DNA from: Pseudomonas oryzihabitans
GTDB lineage: Bacteria; Pseudomonadota; Gammaproteobacteria; Pseudomonadales; Pseudomonadaceae
Assembly (NCBI RefSeq): GCF_001518815.1
Contig: NZ_CP013987.1
Span: forward strand, 2,254,501-2,318,500
Reading direction: 5' to 3'
DNA: 64,000 nucleotides
Shown: one piece after another, positions 52,716-62,427 of the stretch
Numbering within the stretch: the first letter of the stretch is position 1
Layout: each line of letters begins with the position of its first letter
Notes under the pieces: generated by a model
What the model saw: only the letters and a program-made list of their open reading frames with translations
Databases searched by the model: none
Told to the model about the DNA's origin: nothing
Program-made: the position numbers and the translations under genes

Positions 52716-53588
52716 TCAACCGGCGGCCTGGTCGAGCCCGGCCTGCTGGACGAAGAAGGAGGCGCCGCGCGGCTTCTGTGGCAGGCGCACGCTGTTGGCC
52801 ACGCTGCGCACCAGACCGCTTTCCTGACCGGCCACCAGGACGCCGGCGTGTTCGCTGGGCAGCGGGTTCTCGCCGAAGGGCAGGGCGTCCTCGGCGGCAT
52901 AGACGCTGATGAACAGGGTGCGCGGCAGTTCGGTTTGGTTGGGGCTGGAGGCATGCAGCAGGCGGGTGTGCATGAAGCACACCGAACCGGCCGGCCCGAA
53001 GCAGGCGGTCGGCTGGCCGCAGTGCTCGGCGACCACCCCGTCATCGACGGCGCCGCTGAAGCGACCGTCCTGCCAGTGCGACCACAGCGGACCCTGGTGG
53101 CTGCCGGGAATGACGGTAAGCGGGCCATTCTCCGGCGTGACCTCGCTCACCATCAGCAGCGCGGTGACCACGTCGTCGTTGCTGTGCGGGGTGAACAGAA
53201 AGTCCTGGTGCCATTTCACTTGGGTGGCGGTATGGGGCAACTTCGAATTGATCTTGCTGTGGTGAAAGCGGGTGCCGTTGCCGCCGATCAGTTGGGCGGC
53301 GACCTGCGCCATCCGCGAGGAAAGAGCGACCTGGCGATAGGTCGCGGAGATTTCTGTGGGCGAGCTGACCCGGCGCAGGGATGGGTGGTCGGGCCGATGG
53401 TCCAGCTCCACGTCGAAGCGAGCCCGACCATCCTGGGTCTCGCCCCAGGCCTCGGCATGGCTGCGGCTGTCTTCGACCCAGAGATCGAAGTCGGCCTGCA
53501 GGGCGGCGATCTCCTCGGCCGACAGCAGGTTCTCGACCACCAGGTAGCCGTCTCTGTGGAACTGGTCCAGTTGCGCTTGTTCGATCAT
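52716..53588 (-). CDS. phytanoyl-CoA dioxygenase (PhyH) family oxygenase
   Basis: This 290-residue Fe(II)/2-oxoglutarate oxygenase has a likely iron triad of His127, Asp129 (VKWHQDFLF) and His212 (RLLHASSPN; His207 is an alternative). Arg223 (LPRTLFISVY) should hold 2-oxoglutarate. LTVIPGSHQGPLWSH is the usual strand before the second histidine. PhyH relatives hydroxylate free amino acids and small acids as well as CoA esters. Between an amino-acid importer and its binding protein, it probably hydroxylates the imported compound first. GGAGA precedes ATG 53588. Confidence 0.88.
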   Translation of the reverse strand: MIEQAQLDQFHRDGYLVVENLLSAEEIAALQADFDLWVEDSRSHAEAWGETQDGRARFDVELDHRPDHPSLRRVSSPTEISATYRQVALSSRMAQVAAQLIGGNGTRFHHSKINSKLPHTATQVKWHQDFLFTPHSNDDVVTALLMVSEVTPENGPLTVIPGSHQGPLWSHWQDGRFSGAVDDGVVAEHCGQPTACFGPAGSVCFMHTRLLHASSPNQTELPRTLFISVYAAEDALPFGENPLPSEHAGVLVAGQESGLVRSVANSVRLPQKPRGASFFVQQAGLDQAAG

Positions 53589-53616
53589 GTCGTTTCTCCG
53601 AAAGCCAGGGGTGGGG

Positions 53617-55158
53617 TCAAGCCAGGGACACGTCCTTGAGGAAGGCCTCGACGCGCGGGTGCTGGCCGTTACGTAGTACCTCGGGCGCGTCGTCGCAGAC
53701 CACGCGGCCCTTTTCCATGAACACGATGCGATCCGAGACCTTGAAGGCGAAGTTCATCTCGTGGGTGACGATCACCATGGTGATGCCCTCCTGGGCCAGG
53801 GCCTCGATCACCTGCAACACCTCGTTGACCTTTTCCGGGTCCAGCGCCGAGGTGGGCTCGTCGAAGAGCATGATCTGCGGCCGCATCATCAGCGCCCGGG
53901 CGATGGCCACCCGCTGCTGCTGACCGCCAGAGAGCTGGTGCGGATACTTCCAGGCGTGGTCGAGCATCCCGACCTTGTGCAGCAGGGCGTAGGCCTGCTG
54001 CCGCAGGGCAGCTACGGTATCCAGGCGGTGATAGCGCGGTGCGAGCAGCAGGTTGTCCAGCACCGTCAGGTGGGGAAAGAGGTTGAAGCTCTGGAACACC
54101 ATGCCGATGTCCAGGCGATGCTCGCTGTTCTCAATGAAGCGCGGTTTCTGGGCGCCGTCCTTGTGCAGGTGAAGAAAGGGCTGGCCGTTGATGCGGATCT
54201 CACCGTTATCCAGTTGCTCCAATCCATTGAGCAAGCGGATCAGCGTGGTCTTCCCCGAACCCGAGGGGCCGATCACCGAGACCACCTCGCCTGGGTGGAT
54301 GCGCAGATTGACCGAGCCCAACACCTCGACGTCGTTATAGGCCTTGTGCAGGCGCGCGGCCTGCAGCGCCGGGGTGGTGGCGTCCCATTGCGGCTTGGCG
54401 CTGGCGGTCGAGGCCTGGGTGGCCAGGGCAAGCACCTGGGCGTCGGGGGTACGCACCACCTTGCGCTGGGTAACGTCGAGGAAGCGCTCCAGGCGTTTGA
54501 GCAGGAAGTCGAACAGGGTGACGATCAGCACGTAGTAGAAGGCCACCGCCACCATGGTTTCCATGACCAGGAAATTCTGCGAATAGAGGCGCTGGCCGAC
54601 CATGAGGATCTCGGTGAGGGAGATCACCGACACCAGGGAGCTGAGCTTGACGATGGAGATGTATTCGTTGGCCAGCGAGGGCAGGGCCACCCGCAGTGCC
54701 TGGGGGATGACGATGCGCCACTGGGTGCCAAGAAAACGCAGACCCAGGGCTCGCGCCGCCTCACCCTGGCCCTTGGGAATCGACAACAGGCCGCCACGGT
54801 GGATCTCGGCGACATAGGCCGTCTCGCTGATCACCAGGCCGATGAGCCCGGCCCAGAAAGGGTCGGCCAGTACCACCGAGGTGGCCGGCAGCGCCTGGGG
54901 CAGGTTGTAGATGAAGATCAGCAGCACCAGCAGCGGCACGCTGCGAAAGAACCAGATGTAGCCCCGCGCTGGCAGGCTGAGTGCGGGCAGCCGGGATTGC
55001 TTGGCCAGGGCGATGAAGAAGCCCAGCGCGATGCTGATGATCCAGGTGAGAGTGCTGAGCTTGATGACCGTCCAGGTTGCCAGCCAGAATTGAGTGTCGC
55101 CGATAAGGCCGAACATGTAGTTCCAGTCAAAAGTCATCGTCGAAAGACCCGTTGCCAT
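53617..55158 (-). CDS. amino acid ABC transporter, permease-ATPase fusion
   Basis: This 513-residue protein fuses a His/Glu/Gln-type permease to its ATPase. Residues 1-225 carry about five helices and the coupling loop KGQGEAARALGLRFLGTQWRIVIPQALRVALP. Residues 263-513 form the ATPase with Walker A GPSGSGKT (297-304), signature LSGGQQQRVAIARAL and Walker B IMLFDEPTSALD. Such fusions are uncommon; separate genes are usual. The start may be ATG 55158 or ATG 55137 (MTFDWNY); neither has a clear ribosome-binding site. It is the first gene of the minus-strand operon. Confidence 0.9.
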   Translation of the reverse strand: MATGLSTMTFDWNYMFGLIGDTQFWLATWTVIKLSTLTWIISIALGFFIALAKQSRLPALSLPARGYIWFFRSVPLLVLLIFIYNLPQALPATSVVLADPFWAGLIGLVISETAYVAEIHRGGLLSIPKGQGEAARALGLRFLGTQWRIVIPQALRVALPSLANEYISIVKLSSLVSVISLTEILMVGQRLYSQNFLVMETMVAVAFYYVLIVTLFDFLLKRLERFLDVTQRKVVRTPDAQVLALATQASTASAKPQWDATTPALQAARLHKAYNDVEVLGSVNLRIHPGEVVSVIGPSGSGKTTLIRLLNGLEQLDNGEIRINGQPFLHLHKDGAQKPRFIENSEHRLDIGMVFQSFNLFPHLTVLDNLLLAPRYHRLDTVAALRQQAYALLHKVGMLDHAWKYPHQLSGGQQQRVAIARALMMRPQIMLFDEPTSALDPEKVNEVLQVIEALAQEGITMVIVTHEMNFAFKVSDRIVFMEKGRVVCDDAPEVLRNGQHPRVEAFLKDVSLA

Positions 55159-55527
55159 TCATTGAAAGTGCGTGCCCGAAGAGGCGCGCTGTAGCGGTAA
55201 TTACAGAATTGGCAGTCAGTGGACTTATCGTCAATTAACAAATTACGGGCCTTTGTATAGGACTTGCCTATACAGAAAAACCGCTTTTTTAAGCCTCTGA
55301 TTCATATGCCCCGATACAGGGCAAGGCGCCGTCATTCAGGGCGCTAATGCGGGATTTTGGTGCAGTCTTGCGGAAGGGTCGGGAGTTAATAGCGGGCAGG
55401 ATTCGCTGGCTATACAGGCATTTGGCCGTTGTTTGAGCAGAATGTCGGATGGCTGGCACAGCTTTCGCTTCAAGGGTAGAGGCTATGCAGAACCATTCTC
55501 TGCACTGTTTTTTCCTATAGGCGATAT
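55159..55527. other. 369-bp divergent promoter region
   Basis: This gap between the operon and its divergent LysR gene holds no gene. It contains the dyad at 55254-55274, a further CTATACAGG near 55410 and CCTATAGG near 55514, so CTATA-type half-sites recur. Composition is AT-richer near 55220-55300, as expected for promoters. Confidence 0.6.
55254..55274. promoter_or_regulatory. LysR-type operator candidate
   Basis: TGTATAGG and CCTATACA form a perfect 8-bp dyad with a 5-base spacer, about 96 bp upstream of the operon's first gene. The size and site suit the recognition element of the divergent LysR protein. Confidence 0.6.
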
Positions 55528-56460
55528 GTGACGCATTTTACGCTGAGACAACTTCGTTACTTCGTGGCAGTGGTCGAGGAAGACAGCATTGTCGAGGCGG
55601 CGCGGCAACTCCATATATCGCAGCCGTCGATATCCGTGGCCATCAAGAATCTCGAAGAAAGTTTCGAGCAGAAGTTATTCATTCGCCATCACGCTCAGGG
55701 TGTTTCCCTGACGGCCAGCGGGCGTCGGCTCTATGAGAAGGCCAAGCAATTGTTGCGGCTTTCCCAGGAACTGGAGCAGAACGCCCGGGCAGAAAACGAG
55801 ATGGTCTCGGGCACGGTGGCCATCGGTTGTTTCGAATCCGCAGCGCCGCTCTATCTGCCCAGGCTGGTCGCCGGCTTCAAGCGGCTCTATCCGGAAATCA
55901 CCATCCAGCTGCAGGACGGCGAACAGCACGAGCTGATGCATGGGGTACATCGCGGCCGTTTCGACCTGGTGTTTCTGTATGACCTGGAGCTGGGCGACTC
56001 CATCACCAAGGAAAAGCTCAACGCGCCGCACAAGCCCTACGCCTTGCTGCCCATTGCCCACCCGCTGGCACACAAGAAGGCGGTGACGCTCAAGGAGCTG
56101 AGTCGTGAGCCCATGATCCTGCTGGACGTGGTACCCAGCCGCAATTACTTCATCGACATCTTCAAGGAGAAGGGCTACCACCCCACAGTGGCCTACAGTT
56201 CACCCTCCATCGAGATGGTGCGCTGCATGGTGGGGCAGGGCCTGGGCTTCTCGGTGCTGGTCACTCGGCCGACCACTGACCTTACCTACGACGGCAAGCG
56301 CCTGGCGCAGGTGAACATCCATGACGACATGCCGGCCTCGACCTTCATCATGGCCTACCTGCGCAACAACGAGCCTACCAAGGCGACCCGGCTGTTCATG
56401 GACTATTGCCGGTCCGTGGACCTCTCGCCGCTGGCGCCCGAGCCCGCGGCACGAGACTAA
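55528..56460 (+). CDS. LysR-family regulator of the divergent operon
   Basis: This 310-residue regulator starts with GTG 55528 (MTHFTLRQLRYFVAVVEEDS). The helix-turn-helix is SIVEAARQLHISQPSISVAIKNLEESFEQKLFIRH. The effector domain includes VSGTVAIGCFESAAPLYLPRL and HELMHGVHRGRFDLVFLYD. It resembles LysR proteins of the CysB/AllS-like amino-acid-use type. It is divergent from the transporter-led operon, which it probably activates when the substrate is present. Confidence 0.88.
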   Translation: MTHFTLRQLRYFVAVVEEDSIVEAARQLHISQPSISVAIKNLEESFEQKLFIRHHAQGVSLTASGRRLYEKAKQLLRLSQELEQNARAENEMVSGTVAIGCFESAAPLYLPRLVAGFKRLYPEITIQLQDGEQHELMHGVHRGRFDLVFLYDLELGDSITKEKLNAPHKPYALLPIAHPLAHKKAVTLKELSREPMILLDVVPSRNYFIDIFKEKGYHPTVAYSSPSIEMVRCMVGQGLGFSVLVTRPTTDLTYDGKRLAQVNIHDDMPASTFIMAYLRNNEPTKATRLFMDYCRSVDLSPLAPEPAARD

Positions 56461-56540
56461 CCCTCGCCGTTCGAGCCTTTTACCTGAGCCCGTGCGCACG
56501 ATAGAGCGCCCGGGACTGGTCGATGCCAGTGCCTGTAAAG

Positions 56541-56559
56541 TAGAATCAATATCATCTAG
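56541..56559 (+). promoter_or_regulatory. possible Fur box
   Basis: TAGAATCAATATCATCTAG matches the 19-bp Fur consensus at about 10 positions and lies 22 bp before the ECF sigma factor gene. Iron control is expected for such genes. Confidence 0.4.
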
Positions 56560-56581
56560 GCATCATCAGGTAGCAGCCGGC

Positions 56582-57094
56582 ATGAGTGATATGGCTCTCG
56601 AGTCCTCGCGCACCCTCCAGGCGTTCTATCGCGACCACAGCGGTTGGCTGCAGGCCTGGTTGCGTCGGCGGCTGGGCAGTGAGTGGGATGCCGCCGACCT
56701 CAGCCAGGAAGCCTTCCTGCGGCTGCTGCGCAATCCCCAGGTAGTGGCCGAGCTGCAAGAACCCCGTGCCTATCTGCTGACCATTGGCAAACGCCTGCTG
56801 ATCAATTTCCAGCGTCGGCGCAGCCTGGAGCAGGCCTATCTCAATGCCCTGGCGGAATTGCCCGAGGCCTGCGCCCCGTCACCCGAGCAGCGCTGGGTGT
56901 TGCTGGAGACCCTGCAAGCCCTGGACGAACTGCTCGACGGCCTGCCATCCGCGGTGCGCCAGGCCTTTCTGCTCAGCCAGCTCGAAGGCCTGACCTATCG
57001 CGAGATCGCCGACCAACTGCAGGTCTCCGAGCGCACCATCAAGAGATACATGGCGCAGGCCTACGAGCACTGCCTGCTGGCCGAATTGTGCTGA
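56582..57094 (+). CDS. FecI-type ECF RNA polymerase sigma factor
   Basis: This 170-residue extracytoplasmic-function sigma factor has region 2 with YRDHSGWLQAWLRRRLGSEWDAADLSQEAFLRLLR (DLSQEAF is typical) and PRAYLLTIGKRLLINFQRRR. Region 4 is QLEGLTYREIADQLQVSERTIKRYMAQAYEHC. The order sigma factor, FecR, TonB receptor matches cell-surface signalling systems in which iron-siderophore binding activates transcription of the receptor. ATG 56582 is chosen because it gives the normal family N-terminus. The stop overlaps the FecR start. Confidence 0.93.
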   Translation: MSDMALESSRTLQAFYRDHSGWLQAWLRRRLGSEWDAADLSQEAFLRLLRNPQVVAELQEPRAYLLTIGKRLLINFQRRRSLEQAYLNALAELPEACAPSPEQRWVLLETLQALDELLDGLPSAVRQAFLLSQLEGLTYREIADQLQVSERTIKRYMAQAYEHCLLAELC

Positions 57095-58035
57095 GCGACC
57101 CCCAGGACCGCCGGCGGACGGCCATCCGCGAAGCGGCTGGTTGGTTGGCGCTGCTGGAGTCGGGTGAAGCCACTGCGCGGGAACAGGAGCTCTTGCAGGA
57201 GTGGCGCGAAGCCGATGCCGAGCACGAGCGCGCCTGGCAGGCGGCGCTGACGCTGCAACAACGCTTCGCCACGGTGCCCTCGCGGCTGGCCATGGCCAGT
57301 CTGCGGCCAGCCGATCGCGGTCGCCGCACGGCCTTGCGTCAGCTGCTTGGCCTGGCGGTGGTGATCCCGACCGGATGGTGGCTGATGCGCGAGCTGCCGC
57401 TGGACGCCTGGACCGCCGCCGTCAGCACCGCTACCGGTGAACACCGCAGCCTGACCCTGGCCGACGGTAGCCTGCTGCAACTCAATACCGCGACCGCCGT
57501 CGACTTGGATGAGACACGCCGCTACCTGCGGCTGATCCGCGGCGAAGCCTCGTTGCAGGTGCCCGGCGCCCTCCCCATGACCCTGGATACCGGCTTCGGC
57601 GCGGTGACGCTGCGCCAGGCCGAGGTCTGCGTGCAGCGGCATGACGAGGGGTGCGACGTGCGCGTCGTCAGCGGCAGCGTGGATATCCAGCCGCTGGCGG
57701 GGCCTCGCCTGGAGCTGGGAGAGGGCCGGCAGCTGCGTCTGAGCGCCCTGGGCGTCGGTGCCATCGAGCCCTTCGCCGCGACCGTGCTGAGCTGGCGCCA
57801 GGGCGTGCTGATCGCCCAGGACCAGCCGCTCGGTGAGTTCCTGGAGGAATTCAGCCGTTATCGCTTCGGCCTGCTGCGCTGGGACCCGGCGGTAGCCGAT
57901 CTGCGAGTGACCGGCAGTTTCCAGCTCGCCGATACCGACCGCGTCCTGGCGCTGCTGGCCGCCACCCTGCCGGTGGACGTGCAGTGGCGGACCCGCTTCT
58001 GGGTCACCCTAGTGCCGCGCTCGACCACCGCCTGA
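57088..58035 (+). CDS. FecR-type anti-sigma/sigma regulator
   Basis: This 315-residue inner-membrane signal relay starts at GTG 57088, overlapping the sigma gene. The N-terminal cytoplasmic FecR domain has EAAGWLALLESGEATAREQELLQEWREADAEHERAW. One helix (about residues 82-97, LLGLAVVIPTGWWLM) crosses the membrane. The periplasmic part has STATGEHRSLTLADGSLLQLNTATAV, the FecR signature. It should receive the signal from the receptor's N-terminal domain and release the sigma factor. Confidence 0.93.
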   Translation: MLSDPQDRRRTAIREAAGWLALLESGEATAREQELLQEWREADAEHERAWQAALTLQQRFATVPSRLAMASLRPADRGRRTALRQLLGLAVVIPTGWWLMRELPLDAWTAAVSTATGEHRSLTLADGSLLQLNTATAVDLDETRRYLRLIRGEASLQVPGALPMTLDTGFGAVTLRQAEVCVQRHDEGCDVRVVSGSVDIQPLAGPRLELGEGRQLRLSALGVGAIEPFAATVLSWRQGVLIAQDQPLGEFLEEFSRYRFGLLRWDPAVADLRVTGSFQLADTDRVLALLAATLPVDVQWRTRFWVTLVPRSTTA

Positions 58036-58106
58036 AAAAAGCCTGTCCCCTTTTACGCGCTCGTCGGTCATTACCGGCATAGGACAAACAACAGGAGGGG
58101 GATTCG

Positions 58107-60503
58107 ATGGTGGCGTTGGTATGGCGTCCGTTGCTGCGCACGGGCTTGCTGGTAGCGTTGAGCGGTACCCCCTGGTGGGCCGGGTCGGTCTGGGCGCAAG
58201 AGGCTGCCCGGCGCCACTATGAGATACCGGCGGGCAGCCTCGCCCAGGCGCTGACGCGCTTCGCCGCGGAGTCCGGCGTCAACCTGGCCGTGGATCCGGG
58301 GCTGGTGAGCAATCGCGCCAGCGCCGGCCTCGATGGCAACTACGGCGTGGAGGAGGGCTTCAGCCGCCTGCTCGCCGGCTCGGGGCTGCGGCTGCAGCCG
58401 CTGGGCGAGCGGGACTTCACCCTGGCGCCGGCGCCGCCGGAGAGTGGCGTCCAGGAGCTGGCCAGCACTTCCATCGTCGCCACCAGCCTCCAAGCCGACG
58501 AAGCCCCCTACGCCGGCGGCCAGGTCTCACGCCAAGGCTCCCAGGGGTTGCTGGGCAAGCGCGATTTCATGGACACGCCCTTCAGCCAGACGGCCTACAC
58601 CACCCAGACCGTACAGAATCAGCAGGCGCGCACCCTTACCGATCTGATCGCCAGCGATCCCTCGGTACGTTCCACCAATCCTTCCGGTGGGCGCTTCGAG
58701 CAATTCACGATCCGCGGTCTCAGCCTCTACAACAGCGACGTGGCCTACAACGGCCTCTATGGCGTGCTGCCGACCTATTCCATCGACCTGGAGATGGCCG
58801 AGCGGGTCGACATCCTCAAGGGGCCGAGCCAGCTGCTCTATGGCATCTCCCCCCGCGGCAGTGTCGGCGGCGGCATCAACGTGGTGCCCAAGCGCGCCAC
58901 CGACCAGCCCATCACCGAATTCACCGGCAGCTATGCCTCCGATAGCCAGGTGGGTGGGGCCGTGGACATCGGCCGTCGCTTCGGCGAGGACAATCGCTTC
59001 GGGATGCGCTTCAACGGCGTCAAGCAGGCCGGCGACACCACCTGGGATCACCAGCACGTCGACCGCCAGATGGGTGTGCTCGGCCTGGATTACCGCGTGG
59101 AACGCCTGCGCCTGGGGCTGGACCTGGGCCACACCGAACGTGATACCGACGCGCCCCAGGAACGGGTGCTGGTAGGCGCCAATGCCCGGGTGCCCGATGC
59201 CGACGACGTGCGCCACAACTATGCCCAGCGCTGGACCCGCGCCCAGACCAAGGACACCTTCGGTGCCTTGCGCGGCGAATTCGACGTGGACGAGTCGCTG
59301 ATGGTCTACGGCGCCGTGGGGGCGCGCCGCAGCGATCATGATTTCCTGCGCCACAACGTCTCCCTCACCAACGATGCCGGCGACTTCACCGTCCAGCCGC
59401 GCGACTTCACCCGCGACGAGAATGTACGTACGGCCAACATCGGTGCGCGCAAGTGGCTGCAGACCGGACCGGTCAGCCACGAGCTCAACGTCAGCGCCGA
59501 CTACTTCTACATGGACTTCGAGAACGGCGGCGGACGCTATGCCACGGGCACGAGCAACCTCTACAGCCCCCGCGACCTGCCGCCGCCAGGCGTGCAGACC
59601 CGCTCCGATGGTGAGGACTACACCGAGAACCGTTTCAGCGGTGTGGCCCTGGCCGATACCCTGGGCTTCTTCGATGATCGTTTGCTAGTCACCGTCGGCG
59701 CTCGTTGGCAGCGGGTGAAGGTGGACGACTGGTCCGACGGCGTGAAGCAGGACACCGCCTACGACGAGGAAAAGGTCTCGCCCTCGGCCGGCGTGCTGTT
59801 CAAAGCCACCGAGAAACTGTCGCTCTATGCCAACTACATGGAAGGCCTGAGTCAGGGCAAGATCGCTCCCTCGAGCTCGATCAACGAGGACGAGATCTTC
59901 CCGCCCTTCATCAGCCGCCAGGCGGAAGTGGGCGCCAAGTATGACTTCGGCGCCGTCGCCGTCACGGCCAGCGCCTTCCGCATCAAGCAGCCCGCCTACG
60001 AGACCAACGCCACCAGCCGGGTCTTCGGCCCCAATGGCAAGCGAATCAACGATGGGGCGGAGCTGAGCGTGTTCGGCGAGCCGCTGCAGGGCTTCCGCGT
60101 GCTTGGCGGCCTGATGTACATCGACAGCGAACTGAAGGGCACCGTGGGTGGCACCTTCGACGGCAATCGCGCCCCGGCCACGCCCAAGCTCAATGCCAAC
60201 CTCGGCGCCGAACTGGATATCCCGGCGGTGCCCGGCTTGACCCTGACCGGTCGCGGGATCTACACCAGCTCCCAGTACCTGGACCAGGCCAACAGCAAGG
60301 AAATCGATGCCTGGCACCGCTTCGACGTGGGCGCACGTTATGCCTTCAAGGTCGACGCTACCCGCGTCACCCTGCGCGCCTCGGTGGAGAACGTGATGAA
60401 CGAGCGCTACTGGGCCTCGGCGGGTGCCCCGGACGATGCCGAGCCGGGCCTGACGATTTCCACGCCACGCACGCTGGTGTTCTCGACCAGCCTGGCGTTC
60501 TGA
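58107..60503 (+). CDS. TonB-dependent siderophore receptor with signalling domain
   Basis: This is a 798-residue outer-membrane receptor. The signal peptide ends about residue 30 (GSVWA). Residues about 38-110 form the STN signalling domain (YEIPAGSLAQALTRFAAESGVNLAVD). The plug contains YTTQTVQNQQARTLTDLIASDPSVRS and ERVDILKGPSQLLYGISPRGSVGGGINVV. The 22-strand barrel ends in the aromatic LVFSTSLAF. FhuA/FpvA-type hydroxamate or catecholate siderophores are likely; the exact ligand cannot be read. GGAGGGGG precedes ATG 58107. Confidence 0.94.
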   Translation: MVALVWRPLLRTGLLVALSGTPWWAGSVWAQEAARRHYEIPAGSLAQALTRFAAESGVNLAVDPGLVSNRASAGLDGNYGVEEGFSRLLAGSGLRLQPLGERDFTLAPAPPESGVQELASTSIVATSLQADEAPYAGGQVSRQGSQGLLGKRDFMDTPFSQTAYTTQTVQNQQARTLTDLIASDPSVRSTNPSGGRFEQFTIRGLSLYNSDVAYNGLYGVLPTYSIDLEMAERVDILKGPSQLLYGISPRGSVGGGINVVPKRATDQPITEFTGSYASDSQVGGAVDIGRRFGEDNRFGMRFNGVKQAGDTTWDHQHVDRQMGVLGLDYRVERLRLGLDLGHTERDTDAPQERVLVGANARVPDADDVRHNYAQRWTRAQTKDTFGALRGEFDVDESLMVYGAVGARRSDHDFLRHNVSLTNDAGDFTVQPRDFTRDENVRTANIGARKWLQTGPVSHELNVSADYFYMDFENGGGRYATGTSNLYSPRDLPPPGVQTRSDGEDYTENRFSGVALADTLGFFDDRLLVTVGARWQRVKVDDWSDGVKQDTAYDEEKVSPSAGVLFKATEKLSLYANYMEGLSQGKIAPSSSINEDEIFPPFISRQAEVGAKYDFGAVAVTASAFRIKQPAYETNATSRVFGPNGKRINDGAELSVFGEPLQGFRVLGGLMYIDSELKGTVGGTFDGNRAPATPKLNANLGAELDIPAVPGLTLTGRGIYTSSQYLDQANSKEIDAWHRFDVGARYAFKVDATRVTLRASVENVMNERYWASAGAPDDAEPGLTISTPRTLVFSTSLAF

Positions 60504-60508
60504 CGGCC

Positions 60509-61429
60509 TTGGCGTTGCGCATTCCTGGCGGCTCCGGTCTGACCCGTCGCCACCTGCTCAGGTGCTGGGGTGGGCTCGTCGCCGGCGCCGCCTTGGGCCC
60601 AGCCATGGCGGCTACCCAGCCGGCTCGCGTGGCGACGCTGTTCCAGGGCGCCACCGACAGCACCGTGGCCCTGGGGCTCAGGCCCTGCGGGGTGGTCGAG
60701 TCCTGGAGCGAGAAACCCGTCTATCGCTACCTGCGCCCGGCGCTGGCCGGTGTGCCCTCGCTGGGCCTCGAAACCCAGCCGAGCCTGGAGGACCTGGCGC
60801 TGCTGGCGCCGGATCTGATCATCGCCTCGCGCTTTCGCCATGGCCGGATCGCGCCGCTGCTGCAGCGGCTCTGTCCGGTGGTGATGCTGGAGGAAGTCTT
60901 CGAGTTCAAGCAGACGCTGCTGGCCCTGGGCACGGCCGTGGGGCGCGAGCCGGCCGCCACGGCCTTGCTGCACGCCTGGCAGGCGCGCATCGCCAGCCTG
61001 CGCGGCGCGCTGCAGCGGCACTACGAGGCTCAGTGGCCGCCAACGGTGGCGGTGCTGGACGTGCGCGCCGATCACTTGCGCAGCTACCTGCCCGACAGCT
61101 TCGCTGGACGGGTACTCAGTGAGCTGGGCTTTGCCTGGCCGGCAGCCAGCCAGGGCAGCGCCGCGCCCTCGATCAAGCTGACCTCCCGGGAAAGCCTGCC
61201 GGTGGTGGAGGCCGACGTCTTCTTCGTCTTCCTGCGTGCGGACCAGGCGTCACAGCGCAACTATGCGAGCCTGATCGAGCACCCACTCTGGCAGCGTCTG
61301 AGCGCGCCCCGGCGCGGGCAGGTCTGGCGGGTCGATGGCGTCGCCTGGAGCCTGGGCGGCGGTATCCTCGCGGCCAATCTACTGCTGGACGACATCGAGC
61401 GCGTGCTGGCTTCCAAGGAGGCCGCATGA
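60509..61429 (+). CDS. siderophore ABC transporter binding protein (FhuD-like)
   Basis: This 306-residue periplasmic protein of the FhuD/FecB helical-backbone class begins near TTG 60509 (TTG 60515 also possible). It has a twin-arginine leader, [20 protein letters not shown], as FhuD proteins often do. [16 protein letters not shown] and [27 protein letters not shown] are family blocks. It starts five bases after the receptor stop, with ATGA overlap to the permease gene. Confidence 0.87.
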   Translation: MALRIPGGSGLTRRHLLRCWGGLVAGAALGPAMAATQPARVATLFQGATDSTVALGLRPCGVVESWSEKPVYRYLRPALAGVPSLGLETQPSLEDLALLAPDLIIASRFRHGRIAPLLQRLCPVVMLEEVFEFKQTLLALGTAVGREPAATALLHAWQARIASLRGALQRHYEAQWPPTVAVLDVRADHLRSYLPDSFAGRVLSELGFAWPAASQGSAAPSIKLTSRESLPVVEADVFFVFLRADQASQRNYASLIEHPLWQRLSAPRRGQVWRVDGVAWSLGGGILAANLLLDDIERVLASKEAA

Positions 61430-62427
61430 CCGCGCCTTTGCGACTGCTGTTGCTGGCGCTGGCACTGGTGCTTACCGCCTGGCTGAGCCTCTCGGTCGGC
61501 GCCCGCTGGATCGCGCCCGGCAGCGTGGTGGCGGCCGTGGTGCAGGATGCGTCGTTCGCGCTGGACGCCACCCTGGTCAACACCACGCGCCTGACGCGGC
61601 TGCTGATCGCCCTGGTAGTGGGCGCCAACCTGGCGGTGGCCGGGGCCCTGATGCAGGCCATGACGCGCAATCCCCTGGCCTCGCCGGGACTGTTCGGCAT
61701 CAACGCCGGTGCCACCTTTGCGTTGGTGTTGGGGATCACCGTGCTGGGGCTGTCCAGCGCCGAAAGCTGGATGCTCAGCGCACTGCTGGGCGCGACGTTG
61801 GCGGGAACGCTGGTGTGGACGCTGGGCAACAGGGGCCAGGCACGCCTGACGCCGCTGCGCATCGTGCTGGCTGGCGCGGCCCTGGCGGCGCTGTTCACCG
61901 CCTTCAGCCAGGCACTGCTGGTGATCAACCAGGAGGGGTTGGACAGCGTCCTGTTCTGGCTGGCCGGCTCGGTGGGCGAGCGCAATCTCGCCGCCGCCAC
62001 ACCGTTGCTGGTGTTCGGCCTGCTGGCCCTGGTCGCTGCGTGGACACTTGCCGGCCAGCTCGATGTGCTGGTCGCCGGCGACGACCTGGCCCGAGGCCTG
62101 GGGCAGCCCATCGGCCTGATCCGGCTGCTGGCCGGGGTGCTGGTGATCTGCCTGGCCGGAAGCGCCGTGGCCCTGGCCGGCAATATCGGCTTCATCGGCC
62201 TGATGGTGCCGCATCTGGTACGCGGTCTGTTGGCGCGATCGCGCCATGAGCATCGCTGGCTGATCCCGGGCTGTGCCCTGGGCGGGGCTCTGTTGCTGGT
62301 GCTGGCCGACAGTCTGGCGCGGGTGGTAATCCTGCCTCAGGAGGTGCCCGTGGGCATCATGACCGCCCTGTTCGGCGGGCCCTTCTTTATCCATCTCGCC
62401 CGCCAGGGAGGTCGCCATGGCCGCTGA
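61426..62427 (+). CDS. FecCD-family iron-siderophore permease, first subunit
   Basis: This 333-residue, about ten-helix permease has [31 protein letters not shown], the signature of the BtuC/FecCD family, and near the end [25 protein letters not shown] with the ATPase-contact loop. It forms a heterodimer with the following subunit, which overlaps it by 11 bases. Confidence 0.94.
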   Translation: MTAPLRLLLLALALVLTAWLSLSVGARWIAPGSVVAAVVQDASFALDATLVNTTRLTRLLIALVVGANLAVAGALMQAMTRNPLASPGLFGINAGATFALVLGITVLGLSSAESWMLSALLGATLAGTLVWTLGNRGQARLTPLRIVLAGAALAALFTAFSQALLVINQEGLDSVLFWLAGSVGERNLAAATPLLVFGLLALVAAWTLAGQLDVLVAGDDLARGLGQPIGLIRLLAGVLVICLAGSAVALAGNIGFIGLMVPHLVRGLLARSRHEHRWLIPGCALGGALLLVLADSLARVVILPQEVPVGIMTALFGGPFFIHLARQGGRHGR

